64,000 bases of DNA from contig NZ_CANKZF010000002.1 of the NCBI RefSeq assembly GCF_947488515.1, positions 532,294 through 596,293 on the forward strand, read 5' to 3'. Source of the stretch: an uncultured Nocardioides sp. (GTDB lineage: Bacteria; Actinomycetota; Actinomycetes; Propionibacteriales; Nocardioidaceae). Below, in pieces: positions 20,780 to 30,246 of this stretch; position 1 is the first letter of the stretch, and each line of letters opens with the position of its first letter. Below the pieces are notes generated by a model that saw only the letters and a program-made list of their open reading frames with translations, was not told where the DNA came from and ran no database searches. The translations under genes were made by a program, and so were the position numbers.

Positions 20780-21430
20780 ATGCGTGAGGCTTTCCATGAC
20801 CAGCTCGACGGCATCTTCGCCGACCTGTCCGACATCTGCGGACAGGTCGAGATCGCCGTACGCGAGGCCACCAAGGCGCTGCTGAGCGGCGACGTGCACA
20901 CCGCGGACCAGGTGATCAGCAACGACAAGGCGATCGACGCAGCCCGCGAACGGGTCGACGACACGGCGTTCGCGCTGCTCTCGCTGCAGCAGCCGGTGGC
21001 CGGCGACCTCCGGATGATCGTCTCCGCGCTGCGCATGGTCAGCGAGCTCGAGCGGATGGGTGACCTCTCGGTCCACGTCGCGAAGATCGCCCGCCTGCGC
21101 GTGCCATCGGTCGCGGTGCCCGACGAGCTGCGCCCGACCATGGAGCAGATGGCCCGCACGGCCGAGGACATGGTGCGCCGGGTGCGGGACATCATCGTCG
21201 ACCGCGACGTCGAGGCGGCCATCGAGCTCGGCCGCGACGACGAGGTGATGGACCAGCTGCGGCGCCGCAGCTTCACCGAGCTGCTGTCGACCGACTGGCA
21301 GCACGGCGTCGAGGCCGCGGTCGACATCGCCCTGCTCGGCCGCTACTACGAGCGGATCGCCGACCACGCCGTCTCGGTCGCCAACCGGGTCGTCTTCGTC
21401 GTCACCGGCGACCTGCCCCCGCGCGACTGA
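20780..21430 (+). CDS. phoU: Phosphate uptake regulator
   Basis: A 216-residue cytoplasmic PhoU protein made of two three-helix PhoU repeats. It contains the metal-binding-type E/DxxxD signatures in SELERMGDLSVHVAKIA and YYERIADHAVSVANRV. PhoU links the Pst transporter to the phosphate sensor kinase and keeps the system off when phosphate is plentiful. It is divergent from senX3 and shares the PHO-box region. The ATG follows TACAGT by seven bases, so translation may be leaderless. No pst genes are in the window. Confidence 0.94.
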   Translation: MREAFHDQLDGIFADLSDICGQVEIAVREATKALLSGDVHTADQVISNDKAIDAARERVDDTAFALLSLQQPVAGDLRMIVSALRMVSELERMGDLSVHVAKIARLRVPSVAVPDELRPTMEQMARTAEDMVRRVRDIIVDRDVEAAIELGRDDEVMDQLRRRSFTELLSTDWQHGVEAAVDIALLGRYYERIADHAVSVANRVVFVVTGDLPPRD

Positions 21431-21444
21431 CGTACGCCACTGCC

Positions 21445-21462
21445 ACCGCTCCCTGGAGCGGT
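21445..21462. terminator. Hairpin between convergent phoU and gpmA
   Basis: ACCGCTC and GAGCGGT form a 7-bp stem with a CCTG loop 15 bases after the phoU stop. Being symmetric it could serve both converging genes. Confidence 0.5.
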
Positions 21463-21524
21463 GTCCCAGCCACATTCCGGGGGCCCGGGACGTGGGTGGG
21501 CCACCGCTCCGGCGGAGGAAGGTG

Positions 21525-22268
21525 TCAGCGACCCTGGTTGGCGACGGCTGCGGCAGCGGCCGCGGCGGCCTCGGGGTCGAGGTACTCGCCGCCGGGGACG
21601 GTGGGACGCATGTCCTCGTCGAGGCGGTAGACCAGCGGCATGCCCGTGGGGATGTTGAGGCCGGCGATGTCCCCGTCGCTGATCTGGTCGAGGTGCTTGA
21701 CCAGGGCGCGGAGGCTGTTGCCGTGGGCGGCCACGAGGACGGTCCGGCCGGTCTGGAGGTCCGGCACGATCTCGGCCTCCCAGTAGGGGAGGAAGCGGGC
21801 GATGACGTCCTTGAGGCACTCGGTGCGCGGCAGCTCGTCACCGAGGTCGGCGTAGCGCGGGTCGGCGGCCTGCGAGAACTCCGAGGAGTCGTCGAGCGGC
21901 GGCGGCGGGGTGTCGAACGAGCGGCGCCAGAGCATGAACTGCTCCTCGCCGTACTCCTCGAGCGTCTGCTTCTTGTCCTTGCCCTGGAGCGCACCGTAGT
22001 GGCGCTCGTTGAGGCGCCACGAGCGCTTCACCGGGATCCAGTGGCGGTCGGCGGCGTCGAGGGAGAGGTGGGCGGTGGTGATCGCCCGGCGCTGCAGCGA
22101 GGTGTGCACGATGTCGGGCAGCAGCCCGGCCTCGACCAGGAGCTCGCCCCCGCGGACCGCCTCGGCACGGCCCTTCTCGGTGAGGTCGACGTCCACCCAG
22201 CCGGTGAAGAGGTTCTTGGCGTTCCACTCGCTCTCGCCGTGGCGGAGCAGGACGAGCGTGTGCGTCAT
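21525..22268 (-). CDS. gpmA: 2,3-bisphosphoglycerate-dependent phosphoglycerate mutase
   Basis: Glycolytic enzyme interconverting 3- and 2-phosphoglycerate, 247 residues. The phosphohistidine motif [10 protein letters not shown] places the catalytic histidine at residue 10. [11 protein letters not shown], the second active-site histidine in [11 protein letters not shown] and the substrate-binding stretch [10 protein letters not shown] follow. The gene overlaps the upstream lipoprotein gene by four bases. A gpm gene beside senX3-regX3 is also the arrangement in mycobacteria, which supports the synteny. Confidence 0.95.
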   Translation of the reverse strand: MTHTLVLLRHGESEWNAKNLFTGWVDVDLTEKGRAEAVRGGELLVEAGLLPDIVHTSLQRRAITTAHLSLDAADRHWIPVKRSWRLNERHYGALQGKDKKQTLEEYGEEQFMLWRRSFDTPPPPLDDSSEFSQAADPRYADLGDELPRTECLKDVIARFLPYWEAEIVPDLQTGRTVLVAAHGNSLRALVKHLDQISDGDIAGLNIPTGMPLVYRLDEDMRPTVPGGEYLDPEAAAAAAAAVANQGR

Positions 22269-22750
22269 GAGGCGTCCAAGCCTTCCCAGTAGCCGAAGTC
22301 GTCGGGGACGACGGGGACGTTGAGCGAGACGCTCTCGCCGTTGCCGAACTCGACGGACAGCGAGACGAAGTCGCCCGCGGTGAAGTCGCCGGTCAGGATG
22401 ATGTCGGCCGGCGGCTCGGCCAGGTTGACCAGGCCGGCGGGCGGGACGACGACGGGCTCGAACTCGGCGGCCTCGACGCTCGTGCCGTCACTGCCGGGGG
22501 CACCGCCGGAGATGCCGGCGAGGCTCTGCTCGTCGATGTCGTCGTTGTTGGACAGCGAGGCCACGAAGGTGCCGGACCCCTCGGCGCTGGAGACCACCAC
22601 GGCGGAGAGCACGTCGACCACGCCCTCGCGGTTGTTGGCCCCGCCGGCGGGGGTGTAGTCGCGCTCGGTGGCGTAGCTGAACCCGCACGAGGTCAACGGA
22701 ACGGCGAGAGCGACGACCGCGGCAGCAGTCGCGAGGGATCGGAGTCGCAT
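22265..22750 (-). CDS. Putative lipoprotein of unknown function
   Basis: A 161-residue protein with a signal peptide ending in the lipobox LTSC, so it should be lipid-anchored outside the membrane. The mature part is acidic and rich in small residues, with [18 protein letters not shown] and [22 protein letters not shown] resembling the beta-sandwich of PCu(A)C-like copper chaperones. The histidine/methionine copper ligands of that family are not visible, so the similarity may be structural only. The ATG follows TAGGCT by seven bases. It overlaps gpmA by four bases. Confidence 0.75.
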   Translation of the reverse strand: MRLRSLATAAAVVALAVPLTSCGFSYATERDYTPAGGANNREGVVDVLSAVVVSSAEGSGTFVASLSNNDDIDEQSLAGISGGAPGSDGTSVEAAEFEPVVVPPAGLVNLAEPPADIILTGDFTAGDFVSLSVEFGNGESVSLNVPVVPDDFGYWEGLDAS

Positions 22751-22771
22751 GGGCGACAGCCTAGCGTCGGC

Positions 22772-23482
22772 TCAGGTCAGTCCGACGGTCCGCCCTGCGA
22801 TCAGGATCGCGGCGACGACGAGGGCCGTCCACACGCCCGCCAGCAGCAGGAGGCGAGGGGTGCCGGTGCGCAGCGCCACCAGCATCGGGAACGACTTCTC
22901 GCCCTCCTCGTGGTCGTGCACCAGGCCCGGCAGCGCGAGGAGCACGTGGACGCCGAGCCCCAGCGCTGCCGCCAGGGCGACCATCACCGGCGTGGGCGGC
23001 GTCGGGGAGCCGACCCCGCCCCATCCGCCGTACGCCAGGAACGCGGGGTACAGCGCGAAGCTCGCCATCCACGGGACGAACGACAGCGCACGTGCGTGCA
23101 GGAACCGGTCGCCGACCGCCGAGACCACGAGGAGCGCGAGGTACGTCGCCCCGGCGCGGCGCCCGTTGGCCACGGCGAGGGGCACGACGAGCAGGAACGC
23201 GCACGTGAGGGCGAACCACACCGTGCCGGGGTCGAGCCGGCCCGAGGCGAGCGGCTTGTCGGGCCGTCGTCGGGCGTCGCGCTCCCGGTCGGTGAGGTCG
23301 TCGGCCCAGCCCAGCAGCGACTGGCCGACCAGCACCGTGAGGGCGACGAGACCGACCTCGCGCAGCGGTCGTCCGGCGACAGCGGCGGCGGTGCCCAGCG
23401 CGGCCGCCGTCACGAGCGCCTGGCGCGGGTGGGCTGCCCGGACGAGGAGCAGCGACGGGGTCGTTGCAAGGGCCCGAGGCAT
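22772..23482 (-). CDS. UbiA-type prenyltransferase family membrane protein
   Basis: A 236-residue membrane protein with about seven hydrophobic helices. The first cytoplasmic loop has GQSLLGWADDLTDRERDARR, the metal-binding aspartate-rich motif (DDLTDRERD) of the UbiA superfamily. A second acidic motif appears as VHDHEEGEK. UbiA enzymes attach prenyl chains to aromatic or sugar acceptors. It is shorter than typical menaquinone or heme O members, and the usual NxxxD asparagine is replaced by glycine or alanine nearby. The acceptor is unknown. The ATG follows CATACT by seven bases. Confidence 0.8.
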   Translation of the reverse strand: MPRALATTPSLLLVRAAHPRQALVTAAALGTAAAVAGRPLREVGLVALTVLVGQSLLGWADDLTDRERDARRRPDKPLASGRLDPGTVWFALTCAFLLVVPLAVANGRRAGATYLALLVVSAVGDRFLHARALSFVPWMASFALYPAFLAYGGWGGVGSPTPPTPVMVALAAALGLGVHVLLALPGLVHDHEEGEKSFPMLVALRTGTPRLLLLAGVWTALVVAAILIAGRTVGLT

Positions 23483-23583
23483 GGGCCGCAGTATGGCCCA
23501 GCGGTGGGTCAGCAGGGGCCTCGCACCACAGCAACGGGTGACTTGTCAAGCCCGCATAGGGCCTCTGACCTGCACAAACGCGG

Positions 23584-23612
23584 CTGGAGGTACCTCGAAC
23601 CCGTGTTAGAAT
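23584..23612 (+). promoter_or_regulatory. Probable carD promoter
   Basis: TAGAAT at 23607-23612 is a good -10. A weak -35 (CTGGAG, 23584-23589) lies 17 bases upstream. This gives a ~20-base leader with the strong ribosome site AGGAAGGGGA before the carD ATG at 23640. The 157-base gap before carD holds nothing else recognised. Confidence 0.5.
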
Positions 23613-23639
23613 GTTCACCTAGGAAGGGGAACTGAACAT

Positions 23640-24125
23640 ATGACTTTCACCGTTGGCGAAACGGTCGTCTATCCCAATCACGGGGCCGCTGTCATCGAGG
23701 AGATCGAGACGCGGACGATCAAGGGAGAGGACCGCGAGTACCTCGTCCTCCGGATCGTCGCCCAGCAGGACCTGGTCGTGCGCGTCCCGGCCTGCAACCT
23801 CGATCTGGTCGGCGTCCGCGACGTCGTCGACAAGGAAGGCCTCGACCGTGTGTTCGACGTGCTGCGTGCAGCCCACGTCGAGGAGCCGACCAACTGGTCG
23901 CGCCGCTACAAGGCCAACCTGGAGAAGCTCCACTCCGGTGACGTGATGAAGGTGTCGGAGGTCGTGCGCGACCTGTGGCGCCGCGAGCGTGACCGTGGGC
24001 TCTCCGCGGGCGAGAAGCGGATGCTCGCGAAGGCCCGGCAGATCCTGGTCTCCGAGCTCGCGCTCGCTGAGAAGACCAACGAGGACAAGGCCGAGGCCAT
24101 GCTCGACGAGGTGCTCGCCTCCTGA
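23640..24125 (+). CDS. carD: CarD-family transcription factor
   Basis: An essential RNA polymerase-binding protein of actinobacteria, 161 residues. The N-terminal Tudor-like interaction domain (1-55) begins [17 protein letters not shown]. It binds the beta subunit, and the helical C-terminal domain (60-161) contacts promoter DNA to stabilise open complexes, especially at rRNA promoters. The conserved tryptophan in [11 protein letters not shown], which wedges at the upstream edge of the bubble, is present. A short gene of IspD-like type follows after two bases, so both are likely co-transcribed. Confidence 0.96.
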   Translation: MTFTVGETVVYPNHGAAVIEEIETRTIKGEDREYLVLRIVAQQDLVVRVPACNLDLVGVRDVVDKEGLDRVFDVLRAAHVEEPTNWSRRYKANLEKLHSGDVMKVSEVVRDLWRRERDRGLSAGEKRMLAKARQILVSELALAEKTNEDKAEAMLDEVLAS

Positions 24126-24127
24126 GC

Positions 24128-24721
24128 GTGGACGACGCTGGCCGAGGCCCCTGGGACGACGTTCCCCGGGGCCTCGGTCTCGTTCTGGACGAGGACCGCG
24201 GAGCGCTCCCCTACGCAGTCATCCACGGTGAGGCGCTGGTGGCCTGCGCCGCGTGGGCGTTGGGCGAGTCCGGGGTCGACATCCTCGACGCGTCCGTCTC
24301 GTGGGAGGGACTCGTCGAGTCCGAGGAGGACCTGGTCCTCCACGACGCCCTGTGCCCGATGACGCCGCCCGCCTTCATCGCCGCCTGCCTCGAGCACGCC
24401 CGTGGGACCGGCCGTCCCGTCGTGGGCGTCCGCCCGGTGACCGACACCGTCAAGGTGGTCGCCGACGGCGCGGCCGGACAGGTCGTGGGCGAGACGCTCG
24501 ACCGCGAGTCCCTGGTGGCCGTCGCCTCGCCCCTCGTCGTCCCGGCCGCCGTGCTGGCATCGCTGCCGCGGTGGCCGTCGACCGACCTCGCCAGGGCGGT
24601 CGCCGACCTGGCAGCCGGCGGCCACACGGTCGAGACGCTCGAGGCGCCCCCTGAGGGCCGGCGGGTGTCCTCGCCCGACGACGTACGCCTCCTCGACGCG
24701 CTCACGGCCCCGTTGGGCTGA
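24128..24721 (+). CDS. IspD-like protein lacking the CTP-binding loop
   Basis: A 197-residue protein starting at GTG 24128, two bases after the carD stop. Its middle and C-terminal parts resemble MEP cytidylyltransferase: [20 protein letters not shown] corresponds to the VHDAARP region, [14 protein letters not shown] to the VPVxDTxK region, and [16 protein letters not shown] to the IspD C-terminus. The N-terminal glycine-rich loop with AAGxGxR, needed to bind CTP, is absent. It is probably a non-catalytic paralogue or one with a changed function. It converges on the true ispD, overlapping it by 20 bases at the 3' ends. Confidence 0.65.
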   Translation: MDDAGRGPWDDVPRGLGLVLDEDRGALPYAVIHGEALVACAAWALGESGVDILDASVSWEGLVESEEDLVLHDALCPMTPPAFIAACLEHARGTGRPVVGVRPVTDTVKVVADGAAGQVVGETLDRESLVAVASPLVVPAAVLASLPRWPSTDLARAVADLAAGGHTVETLEAPPEGRRVSSPDDVRLLDALTAPLG

Positions 24722-25385
24722 GCTCGTCGGCCAGCGCGACGTCCTCGGGGAAGGTGATCTTGAGGTTGAGCGGGCTGCCGGGGACGGCCGCGACCCGGAC
24801 GTCGCGGTAGGCCGCGACGCACGCCGAGGTGTCGGTGCCCTCGAAGCCGTCGGCCGACGCCGCCCGGTAGGCCGCCAGCACGTCGCGGGCGCGGAAGGCC
24901 TGCGGTGTCTGGACGCCGCCCACCCGCTCGCCGACGAGCCGCTGGTCCTCGTTCAGCAGGTGGGTCACCGGGACCACCGGGATCGCTCCGCCCACCTCGC
25001 GGGCGGCTGCGACCACCGCCTCCCACAGGGGACGCCCCGCCAGCGGCCGGGCGCCGTCGTGGACGACCACCACGTCGACCTCGCCCGACTCGACGTCGGG
25101 GGCGAGCACCCGCAGCGCGGCCCACTCCGAGGCGTGCCGCGTCGCGCCACCGTCGACGACCAGCACCTCCCGGTCGCCGAGGTGGGGCGCGACGGCCGAC
25201 TCGATCGCCGCGCGATCCTCGGGGCGCACGACGAGCACGAGGCGGCGTACGTCGGGCAGCGCGAGCGCGTCGCGGACCGACCACACCAGCACGGGGACGC
25301 CCCGCAGCGGCAGCAGGACCTTGTTGACCTCGGCGCCGACCCGGCTGCCCGAGCCGGCGGCGAGGATGACGACAGCGGTGGACAC
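24702..25385 (-). CDS. ispD: 2-C-methyl-D-erythritol 4-phosphate cytidylyltransferase
   Basis: Third enzyme of the MEP isoprenoid pathway: it joins CTP and MEP to give CDP-ME. It is 227 residues. The CTP-binding loop is [19 protein letters not shown] with conserved arginine and lysine. The substrate region [16 protein letters not shown], the GTD motif in [10 protein letters not shown] and the C-terminal NLKITFPED complete the set. The GTG start lies 10 bases after the ispF stop, so both enzymes are made from one minus-strand transcript. carD is on the opposite strand here, unlike in mycobacteria. Confidence 0.96.
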   Translation of the reverse strand: MSTAVVILAAGSGSRVGAEVNKVLLPLRGVPVLVWSVRDALALPDVRRLVLVVRPEDRAAIESAVAPHLGDREVLVVDGGATRHASEWAALRVLAPDVESGEVDVVVVHDGARPLAGRPLWEAVVAAAREVGGAIPVVPVTHLLNEDQRLVGERVGGVQTPQAFRARDVLAAYRAASADGFEGTDTSACVAAYRDVRVAAVPGSPLNLKITFPEDVALADELSPTGP

Positions 25386-25395
25386 GCTGACCGCC

Positions 25396-25881
25396 TCAGC
25401 GGGTGAGGAGCGCGGTGGCGATCGCCGCCACGCCCTCGCCGCGGCCGGTGAGGCCGAGGCCGTCGGTGGTGGTGGCGGACAGGCTGACCGGGGCCCCGAG
25501 GGCGGCGGTCAGGGCGGCGACGGCCTCGTCCCGGCGCGGGCCGAGCCGGGGGACGTTGCCGATGACCTGCACGGCGACGTTGCCGATCTCCCACCCCGCG
25601 CCCCGCACCCGGCGGGCCGTCTCCTCCAGCAGCGCGGCCCCCGACGCCCCGGCCCACTCGGGCGCGGAGGTGCCGAAGTTGCTGCCCAGGTCACCGAGCC
25701 CGGCGGCGGAGAACAGTGCGTCGCACGCGGCATGGGCGGCGACGTCGGCGTCGGAGTGACCCTCGAGCCCGGCCGGCTCGTCCGGCCACGCCAGGCCGGC
25801 GAGGTGCATGGGAACGCCGGCGACGAGGCGGTGCACGTCCGTGCCGACGCCGATGCGGGGGGTGGGGAAGGGGGAGGTCAC
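25396..25881 (-). CDS. ispF: 2-C-methyl-D-erythritol 2,4-cyclodiphosphate synthase
   Basis: Fifth enzyme of the MEP pathway: it cyclises CDP-ME2P to MEcPP with release of CMP. The 161-residue protein has the zinc-binding D and H in GTDVHR near the N-terminus and the histidine in GHSDADV, then DLGSNFGTS and the C-terminal [18 protein letters not shown]. It is the first gene of the ispF-ispD unit, with a GTG start preceded by CATGAT and six bases. The divergent molybdopterin oxidoreductase gene begins 38 bases away. Confidence 0.96.
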   Translation of the reverse strand: MTSPFPTPRIGVGTDVHRLVAGVPMHLAGLAWPDEPAGLEGHSDADVAAHAACDALFSAAGLGDLGSNFGTSAPEWAGASGAALLEETARRVRGAGWEIGNVAVQVIGNVPRLGPRRDEAVAALTAALGAPVSLSATTTDGLGLTGRGEGVAAIATALLTR

Positions 25882-25918
25882 GTCGGCATCATGCCGGACC
25901 GCCCGTCACAATGGACCC

Positions 25919-27436
25919 GTGACCGATCGCCGTGCTCCCTGGGTGCTCGCCGGCGTGCTGGCCGGTCTCGCCGGCCTGGCGACCAGCTATGCGACCGCGA
26001 TGGTGCTCACCATCCGGGATGCGCCGGTGGTGGCGGTGGCGGAGGTGGTCATCCGGCTCACGCCCGGATGGCTGGCCGAGCGGGCCATCGCGGTCCTCGG
26101 CCACTTCGACAAGCCGTTCCTGGTCGGCGTCGTCCTCTTCCTCCTTCTGGGCTGCTTCGCGCTGGCAGGGCTGCTGGCCCGCGGCGGCTGGTACCGGCCG
26201 CTGTTCGTCTGGTTCCCGCTCGCCGGCGTGGGCCTGGCCGCCGTCCTGAGCCAGCGGGGTGCCGATGCGGTCGACGCCCTGCCGGTCGCCGTCGGCCTCC
26301 TCACCTGGGTGACGCTGCACTCCGCGCTCACCGACGCCCTCGACCGGGGGCGGGGCCGGCCCGACCTGGAGTCGCGCGAGCGACGCGTCTTCCTGATGGT
26401 CGCCGGTGCCGTGTCGGTCGCCGCGGTCGGCATCGCGGTCGCCGGGCGACTGGTGGGAGCAGGTCGCCGGCACGTCGAGGTCAGTCGGCGGCTGCTCCGC
26501 ATCCCCGGCGTCACCCGGCGCCAGGCGCCCGCGAGCACCTCGGTCGGCCTGGCCGGCATCACGTCGTGGGAGACGCCCAACGAGGACTTCTACCTGATCG
26601 ACACGACCATCGCGAAGCCCACCATCGAGCCGGAGGAGTGGTCGCTGCGCATCCACGGCATGGTCGACCGCGAGCTGACCCTCAGCTTCTCCGACCTGGT
26701 CTCCCGCCGGATGACGCAGTCGTGGATCACGCTCAACTGCGTGAGCAACGAGGTCGGCGGCGGGCTGGTGGGCAACGCCCGCTGGAGCGGCATCCGCATC
26801 GCCGACCTGCTCGCCGGCCTCGGCGTCTCCGACGACGCCGACTGCGTGCTCCAGACCTCGCACGACGGCTGGACCTGCGCGACCCCGCTCGAGGCCCTCA
26901 CCGACGACCGCGACGCCATGCTCGCGGTGGCGATGAACGGCCGCCCGCTGCCCATCGAGCACGGCTTCCCGGTGCGCACGATCGTGCCGGGCCTCTACGG
27001 CTACGTCTCGGCCACCAAGTGGGTCGTCGACCTCGAGGTGAGCACGTTCGCCGAGTCGACCGGCTACTGGACGACGAAGGGCTGGTCCGCCGAGGGGCCG
27101 GTCAAGATCGCCTCACGGATCGACGTCCCGCGCTCCGGGGACGACGTCACGGCCGGCCCCGTGTCCTTCGGCGGCGTGGCCTGGCACCAGCACACCGGCA
27201 TCGACCACGTCGAGGTCCAGGTCGACGGCGGCGAGTGGGTCCGCGCCGCTCTCGGCGGGGTGCCGTCGGTGGACACCTGGGTGCAGTGGGCGGTGACGAT
27301 CGACGTGCCGGAGGGCGACCACGAGGTCCGGGTCCGGGCGACCGGCAAGGACGGCGAGACCCAGACCAGCGTCGTCCGGTCCCCGGACCCGGACGGCGCG
27401 ACGGGCTGGCACGCGGTCGAGTTCAGCGCCGGCTGA
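25919..27436 (+). CDS. Membrane-anchored sulfite-oxidase-like molybdopterin oxidoreductase
   Basis: A 505-residue protein. The N-terminal ~190 residues form about five membrane helices. The rest is a sulfite oxidase-type domain: EDFYLIDTTIAKP, the cofactor ligand cysteine in LNCVSNEVGG, RWSGIRIADLL, GFPVRTIVPGLYGY and the C-terminal Mo-co dimerisation domain from about residue 400. Such enzymes oxidise or reduce small oxyanions at the outer face of the membrane. The substrate is unknown. The GTG at 25919 is preceded by CACAAT and six bases. It is back-to-back with ispF. Confidence 0.88.
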   Translation: MTDRRAPWVLAGVLAGLAGLATSYATAMVLTIRDAPVVAVAEVVIRLTPGWLAERAIAVLGHFDKPFLVGVVLFLLLGCFALAGLLARGGWYRPLFVWFPLAGVGLAAVLSQRGADAVDALPVAVGLLTWVTLHSALTDALDRGRGRPDLESRERRVFLMVAGAVSVAAVGIAVAGRLVGAGRRHVEVSRRLLRIPGVTRRQAPASTSVGLAGITSWETPNEDFYLIDTTIAKPTIEPEEWSLRIHGMVDRELTLSFSDLVSRRMTQSWITLNCVSNEVGGGLVGNARWSGIRIADLLAGLGVSDDADCVLQTSHDGWTCATPLEALTDDRDAMLAVAMNGRPLPIEHGFPVRTIVPGLYGYVSATKWVVDLEVSTFAESTGYWTTKGWSAEGPVKIASRIDVPRSGDDVTAGPVSFGGVAWHQHTGIDHVEVQVDGGEWVRAALGGVPSVDTWVQWAVTIDVPEGDHEVRVRATGKDGETQTSVVRSPDPDGATGWHAVEFSAG

Positions 27437-27480
27437 CGACCGGCGAACGCTCGCCCAGGGCGAGCCTGGTGTCTGCGCTC

Positions 27481-28719
27481 TCAGCTGTTGCGGACGACGT
27501 ACGCCGTCCCGCCGGAGGCGGCGATCCAGATCCGCTCGAACTGGGCACGGTCGTAGACGCGGCGCACGTCGGAGTTGGTCGCGCCGGCGGGGTCGTTGAC
27601 CACGACGTCGCCGTCGGCCTCGAAGCCGACGACGACCAGCAGGTGGCCGTTGCTGGCGGAGATGGGTGCGCCGGTGAGCTGGTTGCGCCCGAACGCGATC
27701 GAGACGATGAGCGGCACCCCGGCGACGATGTAGTCCTCGGCCTCGCGCAGGTCGCGCATCCGGGTGACGTAGGAGTCGCCGCCGGCGAGCGTGGCGGCGT
27801 AGGCGGTGTTGAAGGCCCAGTTGCCGGTGCCGCGGTAGCCGTTGTCGTAGACCATCTTCGCGGTGTGGTCGACGACGGCGTCGGTGTGACCGGCCGTGAT
27901 GCCGGTGGGGGTCGGGGAGATGCCGTGGAAGGCGAGCACCATCGCCAGCGACGTGGGTGAGCACCACGCCTCGCCGCCACCGCCCCAGGCGGGGTAGTGG
28001 CCGCTGTGGACCATCTGGGAGTACGTCGGCACGGGCAGGACGGTGCCCGCCGCGGGCCCGGGCTGCGAGGTGGCACGCGCCGCCGAGGCATCGGCGGAGG
28101 CGACGGCACCGACACGCTCGAGGCTGACGGCCTTGCTCGACCCCTTCGGCCGCATCAGGGTGACGCGCAGCTGGTACGCCGTCACGGCGGAGGTGGCGAA
28201 CCAGGTGTCGGCGCTGACCCGGCCGAGGTCGTCGGTCTGGCCGGAGTAGGTGGTGCGCGGCACGGGGCGGTTGGTGCGCGCCCAGTCGGCCACCGTGTCC
28301 CAGGTGCCGGTGCGGCCGGTGGCGTCCTGCGCCCGCAGCTCCACGCGCACCAGGGTGTGGCCGGGGGTGGTGGCCTCCCACGACGGGATGATCGCGGTGG
28401 CACCGAAGCCGGGCGTGGCCCACGGGGACGTCCAGGTGCCGGCCTCGTAGGACCTGCCCGCGACGGTGCGGGGCTTTGCCTTCAGCAGGGAGACCTGGCC
28501 GCGGCCCAGCTTGATGCCCTTGCGCTGCCCGGCCTTGAGGTCGGCGTAGCTGCTCCACGACGTGAGGCCGACCTGCGGCGTCGCGCGCGTCCGGGCCGCG
28601 GGCTCCTCGGTGGCGCCCGCCCGGGGGACGAGGCCGGGGACGAGGGAGGGGGCGAAGGACGTGGCCAGCAGCAAGGGGAGGGCGAGGGGAAGGGAACGGA
28701 CCGCGAGACGTCGGAGCAC
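27481..28719 (-). CDS. Secreted C39-like cysteine peptidase
   Basis: A 412-residue exported protein. It has an arginine-rich start, a hydrophobic signal segment and an AxA-like cleavage region before residue 40. A ~180-residue beta-rich region of unknown role follows. The C-terminal third is a Peptidase_C39_2 domain: catalytic cysteine in GEAWCSPTSLAMV, histidine in NGHLLVVVGF and NDPAG after it. These proteins cleave peptides or cell-wall-linked proteins outside the cell. The GTG at 28719 is chosen because TATCGT lies six bases upstream. Confidence 0.82.
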   Translation of the reverse strand: MLRRLAVRSLPLALPLLLATSFAPSLVPGLVPRAGATEEPAARTRATPQVGLTSWSSYADLKAGQRKGIKLGRGQVSLLKAKPRTVAGRSYEAGTWTSPWATPGFGATAIIPSWEATTPGHTLVRVELRAQDATGRTGTWDTVADWARTNRPVPRTTYSGQTDDLGRVSADTWFATSAVTAYQLRVTLMRPKGSSKAVSLERVGAVASADASAARATSQPGPAAGTVLPVPTYSQMVHSGHYPAWGGGGEAWCSPTSLAMVLAFHGISPTPTGITAGHTDAVVDHTAKMVYDNGYRGTGNWAFNTAYAATLAGGDSYVTRMRDLREAEDYIVAGVPLIVSIAFGRNQLTGAPISASNGHLLVVVGFEADGDVVVNDPAGATNSDVRRVYDRAQFERIWIAASGGTAYVVRNS

Positions 28720-28829
28720 CGGTCGACGATAACCCGGAAAGTCCCACACGTCTCAGGAGTCACATCCCTCGGCCGGCGGCACCGCTCGCCGAAGCCGGAG
28801 GATCGGACCGCTCGCCCTAGACTTGCCCG

Positions 28830-30245
28830 GTGACCCTGAGGCTCCACGACACCGCGACGCGCGAGACCCGCGACTTCGTCCCGCTCACCCCGGGACGGGT
28901 CGGCATCTACGTGTGTGGGCTGACCGTGCAGTCGGAGCCTCACGTCGGGCACGTGCGCTCGGCGGTCAACTTCGACGTGCTGCGCCGCTGGCTCGCCGTC
29001 ACCGGCCACCAGGTCGACTTCATCCGCAACGTCACCGACATCGACGACAAGATCCTCGCCAAGTCCGCCGAGCAGGGCGTGCACTGGTACGCCCTCGCGT
29101 CGGCGATGAAGCGCGAGCTCGACGTCGCCCTCGCCGCGATCAACGTGCTGCCACCGACCTACGAGCCGGGCGCCACCGGCCACGTCCCGGAGATCGTCGA
29201 GCTCATCGAGCAGCTCATCGCCCGCGGCCACGCCTACGCCGCCGAGGACGGCAGCGGCGACGTCTACTTCGACGTGCGCAGCTGGGCGTCCTACGGCGAG
29301 CTGACCCGCCAGCGCGTGGAGGACATGGAGCCCGCCGGCGACGCCGACCCACGGGGCAAGCGCGACCCCCGCGACTTCGCCCTCTGGAAGGGGTGGAAGA
29401 AGGAGTCCGAGCCGCAGACCGCCTCCTGGCCCTCCCCGTGGGGCCCCGGCCGCCCCGGCTGGCACATCGAGTGCTCGGCGATGGCCGGCAAGTACCTCGG
29501 ACCGGCCTTCGACATCCACGGCGGCGGCGTCGACCTGCGCTTCCCCCACCACGAGAACGAGCAGGCCCAGTCGCGTGCCGCCGGCCGCCCGTTCGCGTCG
29601 TACTGGCTGCACAACGCCTGGATCACCACCGCCGGCGAGAAGATGAGCAAGTCGCTGGGCAACTCGATGCTCATCCCGTCGGTGCTCGAGCGCGTGCGCG
29701 GCATCGAGCTGCGCTACTACATCGTCGCGGCCCACTACCGCTCGCACGTCGAGTTCAGCTTCGAGGCGCTCGAGGAGTCGGCCAAGGCGTTCCGGCGGCT
29801 CGAGGACTTCCTCGACCGCGCCGCTCCCGTCGTCGGCTCGTGGTTCGCCTCGATGCCCGACGCCTTCCGCGACGCGATGGACGACGACCTCGGCACGCCC
29901 GCCGCGGTGGCGGTCATCCACGACTCGGTCCGCGAGGGCAACCGGCTGCTGGCCGACGGGCCGTCCGACGAGCTCAGCCAGAAGTTCGGCGAGGTGGTCG
30001 CGATGCTCGACGTGCTGGGGCTCAACCCCGCCGACGCCGCGTGGGCGACCGGGCGCTCCGACGACCGGCTCACCGAGGTCGTCGACGCGCTGGTGAAGGG
30101 ACTGCTCGAGGAGAGGACGGCGGCGCGCGAGGCCAAGGACTGGGCCCGTGCCGACGCCATCCGTGACCGGATCAAGGCGGCCGGCTTGGAGATCGAGGAC
30201 ACCTCGACCGGCCCACGGTGGACGATTGTTTTGGGGAGCGTGTGA
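28830..30245 (+). CDS. cysS: Cysteinyl-tRNA synthetase
   Basis: Class I aminoacyl-tRNA synthetase of 471 residues that charges tRNA-Cys. The zinc ligand C29 in YVCGLTV, the HIGH-like HVGHVRS, the zinc ligands in WHIECSAM and HHENE, and the KMSKS loop near residue 271 are all present. The DALR-type anticodon-binding domain follows. The GTG at 28830 follows TAGACT by six bases, so the transcript may be leaderless. rlmB follows after one base, the same neighbour as in mycobacteria (Rv3580c-Rv3579c). The only other synthetase-like domain, MshC, is much shorter and lacks this tail. Confidence 0.96.
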   Translation: MTLRLHDTATRETRDFVPLTPGRVGIYVCGLTVQSEPHVGHVRSAVNFDVLRRWLAVTGHQVDFIRNVTDIDDKILAKSAEQGVHWYALASAMKRELDVALAAINVLPPTYEPGATGHVPEIVELIEQLIARGHAYAAEDGSGDVYFDVRSWASYGELTRQRVEDMEPAGDADPRGKRDPRDFALWKGWKKESEPQTASWPSPWGPGRPGWHIECSAMAGKYLGPAFDIHGGGVDLRFPHHENEQAQSRAAGRPFASYWLHNAWITTAGEKMSKSLGNSMLIPSVLERVRGIELRYYIVAAHYRSHVEFSFEALEESAKAFRRLEDFLDRAAPVVGSWFASMPDAFRDAMDDDLGTPAAVAVIHDSVREGNRLLADGPSDELSQKFGEVVAMLDVLGLNPADAAWATGRSDDRLTEVVDALVKGLLEERTAAREAKDWARADAIRDRIKAAGLEIEDTSTGPRWTIVLGSV

Positions 30246-30246
30246 C

